The notes under the pieces: generated by a model
The model's database searches: none
What the model saw: only the letters and a program-made list of their open reading frames with translations
What the model was told of the DNA's origin: nothing
Position numbers and translations under genes: made by a program
In this document: positions 40,961 to 43,974 of the stretch, piece after piece
How positions within the stretch are numbered: position 1 is the first letter of the stretch
How the letters are laid out: every line of letters starts with the position of its first letter
Assembly: GCF_001562015.1 (NCBI RefSeq)
Contig: NZ_LASA01000140.1
Span: 1 to 43,974 of the forward strand
Source of the DNA: Endozoicomonas arenosclerae
Lineage (GTDB): Bacteria; Pseudomonadota; Gammaproteobacteria; Pseudomonadales; Endozoicomonadaceae
Length of the DNA: 43,974 nucleotides
Direction of reading: 5' to 3'

Positions 40961-43657
40961 CTACTTGAGCCAAGACGTCTGGGCGCTGACTCCCCGGTTT
41001 ATGAGTGCATAAACCGCCATGGCAATGCCCAGCATATATTCCGGCACTTTAAAGCCCGGGACTCCAGTGTTCTTCAGCTGGTTCTCCATCTGACCACTGT
41101 TCAGAATTAACTGACAGGCATTGAAGATCTCGGCAAAAGTAACCGGTTGGCCGGGCTTGGGTGTGATACTGCCTCTCTTGCCGTTTCTTAGCCATCGCGC
41201 TCTTGCCATAAAGCAGTCTATGCAGAATTTGATATCCATGGCGCTTTTCAGTCCGGTTCGATCCTTCGCACTCTTACAACCAATAACGTTGGCAAAATCC
41301 AGCAAACGGCAGAGTTCACTGGTCAAATTACTGGTATAGAAAGGGTTTTTAGTCAGTTGGTGGTGACGGTCTTTGTCGTACATGAAACGGATATAACGGA
41401 CAACTTCTACTAACTCCTGCTTGATTTCGGGCGGAGTCGAATCTTTTCTGAGTAGCTCTCCTACCTCGCCGCCGATATCGGCATCGGGCTCCATTGAACC
41501 CATTAACTCTGTCAGAGTCTCTCTGTTGACTTCATCAGCCAGCTCCCAGGTGCCTGTCATGGCCCCCAGTTTGGTAAATGCCATGTTGTTACAGGGATCA
41601 ATAAAAAGGTGGATTCTGGGCTTGACCAGAATTCTCTGTTGTTCACCTGAGCGATCCCTGACAGAGATAATGCGTGTACCTCGTTCTCTGATCTGTTTAA
41701 CCGCTTCCCTGACTTTCTCGCACCAGATTAACTCGGGATCATTCTTTTCGTGTTCGATCAGGTTAGGGCGGAGTCTGTCGGGACTTAACAAAAGCTTGTA
41801 ACAGATATCAACTTCTATTGGGTCGTGATTGGGGTTGCTTATGGCTTCAGCCAGCGCTTCCGGCTTCTTTTGCAGAAGGGCTGCAATAACCATTTCTTCC
41901 ATTCTCCGGTTGGTGACTTCTCTGCGCCGGTGTTCCGGTACGGCGAAGGCGTAGGGCACTCCGAGACGGGTCTCCATATAAACTGGAGCTTCAACACCCG
42001 CCATCCTTAAAATCATATTCATGAGATTGACGGCGTGTCCGGTTTCATTTCGTTTCATGGATGGACAGAACTTGTCCTTGTATCCCGGGTAGAAGAGGTC
42101 TACAAATGGCGCTGCCAGGTGAGCCAGGTCATCACTGCTTTCAGGAGGAGCCAGCATGGCTGCAGGGAGATACTGCAATACACAGTGCTGGTAACCTTCT
42201 GGGTATTTCATCATCAGTTCTTTATCGATGGAGCGTGTACCTTCACTTCCCTGTAAGAGCTTGACCAATGCTGCCTGATATTTTTTGCCCAGTTGTAAGG
42301 GGGACAAAGCTGACAGTATTTTCTTTTGAAGTCCAAGAAGTCGTGGAATCATTGGGGCAGAAGGGTCAAAGCGCACACTAGCTTTGCTTTGCAAGTCCAT
42401 AATTTTTTGAAAAGCTGGATTTGAGGCCTCTATAGCTTCATCCGCAAGAAGCTGAATAGCCGCTGAACATTGCAGGTTGACACTGTGCAGGAAGTTAGCT
42501 TTTGATCGACAATCAAAAGTGGCTACGACTTTCATGGCTTCAATAAAAGGCAAGATGGCCTTGTTGACTGAGTTTAAGTCTGTTTCGAGGCAACGTGCGA
42601 GCTCAGGCTTCAGGCCTTTTTTATCGGGCGAAGTGAATTTCGTCCAGCCATCCAGTAATTCTGTTGCTCTCGCAATCAGCTTGTCAGAATCCACCAGACC
42701 GGCTTGTTGTGCATAAATAGGCTGTTCCATAAGCTGCAGTGTTTCCCGGACCAGTTTTTTCCAATCGGCACGGGTACTCTCGCTGGTAAACATAGGTTTA
42801 AAGGAGCTGAGGGTCAGAGGTCGACTCGCTTTACGCTCTTTAATCAGGGCTTCCGAGGCTTCGGGCATTAGTCGTTCAACCAGTGTCTGGTGATCTGCCA
42901 GAAAAGCTTTGAAGGTATCTTCATTCACATCCTTTGGATTATGAATACATAGGTACTCGTGAGCCGATGTCTGTAAATGTTTTTTTTCGTACTCGCTGAA
43001 TTTCTCAAGCTTGAGGCCTTTGCTCTTCATGGCTTTTGAAAGAGGAGAGCTTCTATCATCGAGGTTGGTGTAACGAAATTCCGGAAACAGGTCATCAAAG
43101 GCTACAACGGGCTCTTCCAGAGGGTCTTGCATGAGGGGAGCTGGTGGTGGAAATACACGCTCCTCCTGAAGTGAAGAGGGTGTAGATAAACTCTCGTAAC
43201 CATCATCATCGAAAGGAATATCATCATCCTCAAAGAAGAAGGTCATTCTTTTGGCCATATCTTCCTTGAAGGATTCATTGTTGACGGCACCCAGCTTTTT
43301 ACTTAACTCCTCCATGAAGCCTTCATCAACAAAGGCTCTCATGCTTTCGTCAACAAAGCCGGTCGCCATGGAAAAGTGTCTCTTGGCTCGTTCCGATGAA
43401 CCGCCGGAAGAATAGAGAGGAGATCCGGATGCGGTGGGTTGCATTGTTTGCAGGCGTCTTCTGTCAAAGCCTGAGCCATCGGTTTCAAAAGGATCGGAAG
43501 TAAAACTGGTCTCAGTCTGTGAGTCCTTTCCAACCGATTTCCTTATCCACTTGCCGGGAGATGATGATTCAGAGTCCTCGTCATCCTTCGCCTCACGGCG
43601 TGGTCGCATGGGTATATCAATAGGCTTTGAGGGCTTATCGGGTGGCTTTGAATCCAT
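40961..43657 (-). CDS. SopB/IpgD-family phosphoinositide phosphatase, probable secreted effector
   Basis: An 898-residue protein. The catalytic Cys-X5-Arg loop is at 794-800 in IGCKSAKDRTGLKSA, equivalent to CKSGKDRTG in Salmonella SopB and CKSAKDRT in the eukaryotic INPP4 phosphatases. About 60 residues on, LNSGQMENQLKNTGVPGFKV (852-871) matches the SopB/IpgD segment NSGN-MEIQ-NTGVPGYKV almost residue for residue. Known family members are type III-secreted enzymes that remove phosphates from host membrane phosphoinositides. The first 120 residues are disordered, rich in Ser, Pro, Asp and charged residues, as in secretion-signal regions. There is no Sec signal. It is about 340 residues longer than SopB (561). 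No secretion genes are in the window. Confidence 0.85.
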   Translation of the reverse strand: MDSKPPDKPSKPIDIPMRPRREAKDDEDSESSSPGKWIRKSVGKDSQTETSFTSDPFETDGSGFDRRRLQTMQPTASGSPLYSSGGSSERAKRHFSMATGFVDESMRAFVDEGFMEELSKKLGAVNNESFKEDMAKRMTFFFEDDDIPFDDDGYESLSTPSSLQEERVFPPPAPLMQDPLEEPVVAFDDLFPEFRYTNLDDRSSPLSKAMKSKGLKLEKFSEYEKKHLQTSAHEYLCIHNPKDVNEDTFKAFLADHQTLVERLMPEASEALIKERKASRPLTLSSFKPMFTSESTRADWKKLVRETLQLMEQPIYAQQAGLVDSDKLIARATELLDGWTKFTSPDKKGLKPELARCLETDLNSVNKAILPFIEAMKVVATFDCRSKANFLHSVNLQCSAAIQLLADEAIEASNPAFQKIMDLQSKASVRFDPSAPMIPRLLGLQKKILSALSPLQLGKKYQAALVKLLQGSEGTRSIDKELMMKYPEGYQHCVLQYLPAAMLAPPESSDDLAHLAAPFVDLFYPGYKDKFCPSMKRNETGHAVNLMNMILRMAGVEAPVYMETRLGVPYAFAVPEHRRREVTNRRMEEMVIAALLQKKPEALAEAISNPNHDPIEVDICYKLLLSPDRLRPNLIEHEKNDPELIWCEKVREAVKQIRERGTRIISVRDRSGEQQRILVKPRIHLFIDPCNNMAFTKLGAMTGTWELADEVNRETLTELMGSMEPDADIGGEVGELLRKDSTPPEIKQELVEVVRYIRFMYDKDRHHQLTKNPFYTSNLTSELCRLLDFANVIGCKSAKDRTGLKSAMDIKFCIDCFMARARWLRNGKRGSITPKPGQPVTFAEIFNACQLILNSGQMENQLKNTGVPGFKVPEYMLGIAMAVYALINRGVSAQTSWLK

Positions 43658-43660
43658 GGT

Positions 43661-43704
43661 TTTATCCGGTATTCACCTTATCTGGCGGCTATCGGCCGGA
43701 TAAA
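43661..43704 (-). repeat. 9-bp inverted repeat in the leader of the SopB-like gene
   Basis: TTTATCCGG (43661-43669) and CCGGATAAA (43696-43704) are perfect complements. In the leftward transcript the stem ends three bases before the start ATG, and the loop contains AAGGTGAA, the only ribosome-binding candidate. It may be an operator or a translation-controlling hairpin. Confidence 0.55.
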
Positions 43705-43853
43705 TGCAAGCTTTAATCTTTTATGGCTAAGGAACCTGCGAATAACCTCTAATTTACTTCCCTTCTTGAATCGAGTTCGAAGTAGGACTGAAATCAGAGG
43801 TCTCAACCCCTTATTTGTATGATATTTAGCCACTTTCGTGACTTCAGGGCGGA

Positions 43854-43974
43854 CTAACCCTGTGCCCGGATCATTTGATCCAGTCGAACAATATTCGCCA
43901 GGGCAAATAAAGTAGACAGTTTATTGTCATTCTTCTTCAAACCTCGATACCTGGCTTTTATAAATCCAAATTGA
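43854..43974 (-). CDS. IS5-family transposase, C-terminal fragment (cut by window edge)
   Basis: Reading leftwards from the window edge, the frame encodes about 39 residues, with [20 protein letters not shown] followed by [15 protein letters not shown] and a TAG at 43854-43856. The Tyr-Arg-Gly-Leu-x-Lys-Asn box followed by a Leu-rich helix with LANI is the C-terminal signature of IS5-family DDE transposases. The catalytic residues lie outside the window. The element should end within a few tens of bases after the stop; GGTCTCAACCCC at 43799-43810 is a possible terminal repeat but cannot be confirmed with one end only. Confidence 0.85.
   Translation of the reverse strand, partial: QFGFIKARYRGLKKNDNKLSTLFALANIVRLDQMIRAQG

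Noticed and set aside
41825-42716. Several short plus-strand frames opposite the SopB-like gene
   Set aside because: All are antisense to a long frame with clear family motifs and have no features of their own.

Overview
The window reads as chromosomal DNA of a gammaproteobacterium in the Oceanospirillales, most likely Endozoicomonas or a close relative (inference). The reasons are moderate GC, a core gene order shared with pseudomonads and oceanospirilla (nadB, rpoE-rseABC-mucD, lepA-lepB-rnc-era-recO-pdxJ-acpS, gacS/barA, cysM-rlmD-relA-mazG), and a SopB/IpgD-type host-directed effector. Both ends are cut inside transposase genes: an N-terminal piece at 1-137 and a C-terminal piece of an IS5-like transposase at 43854-43974. 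This looks like a contig bounded by insertion sequences.

Layout. 1-350: mobile-element end with a start-site inverted repeat and a 35-bp periodic repeat. 352-2679: LuxR-type regulator and MHS-type MFS transporter. 2695-4323: nadB, divergent from the envelope-stress operon rpoE-rseA-rseB-rseC-mucD (5052-9432), which has a good sigma-E-type promoter at 4863-4890. 9700-16506: lepA, then lepB-DUF4845-rnc-era-recO-pdxJ-acpS, mostly with 1-4 base stop/start overlaps. 16557-19301: gacS/barA hybrid kinase. 19447-26671: cysM, rlmD, relA and mazG, interrupted by two tandem paralogous membrane proteins of unknown function (20470-21769). 26702-28246: secreted protein of unknown function with a possible cysteine repeat. 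28405-32810: a complete yjfIJKLMC-type operon (DUF2170, PspA/IM30, DUF2491, DUF350, DUF1190 lipoprotein, glutathionylspermidine-synthase-like ATP-grasp enzyme). 33032-39933: rarD, a small secreted subtilase-like protein, a GNAT acetyltransferase, trmJ and cydDC. 39926-43657: an unrecognised gene and an 898-residue SopB/IpgD-family phosphoinositide phosphatase, probably one transcription unit.

How the genes work together. One theme is envelope and stress sensing: RpoE with its anti-sigma system and MucD, LepB, GacS, RelA, and the PspA-like membrane-maintenance operon. The second theme is redox and thiols: CysM, CydDC and the YjfC-like enzyme. The third is interaction with a eukaryotic host: the SopB-like effector and possibly the secreted unknowns.

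The most interesting points are the effector locus, the yjf operon and the twin membrane proteins. The yjf operon has tandem TTACATGTAA palindromes lying on its promoter, and its first protein carries an antitoxin-like DNA-binding extension with a second internal start. All functions rest on reading motifs and gene order by eye; no database search was run.
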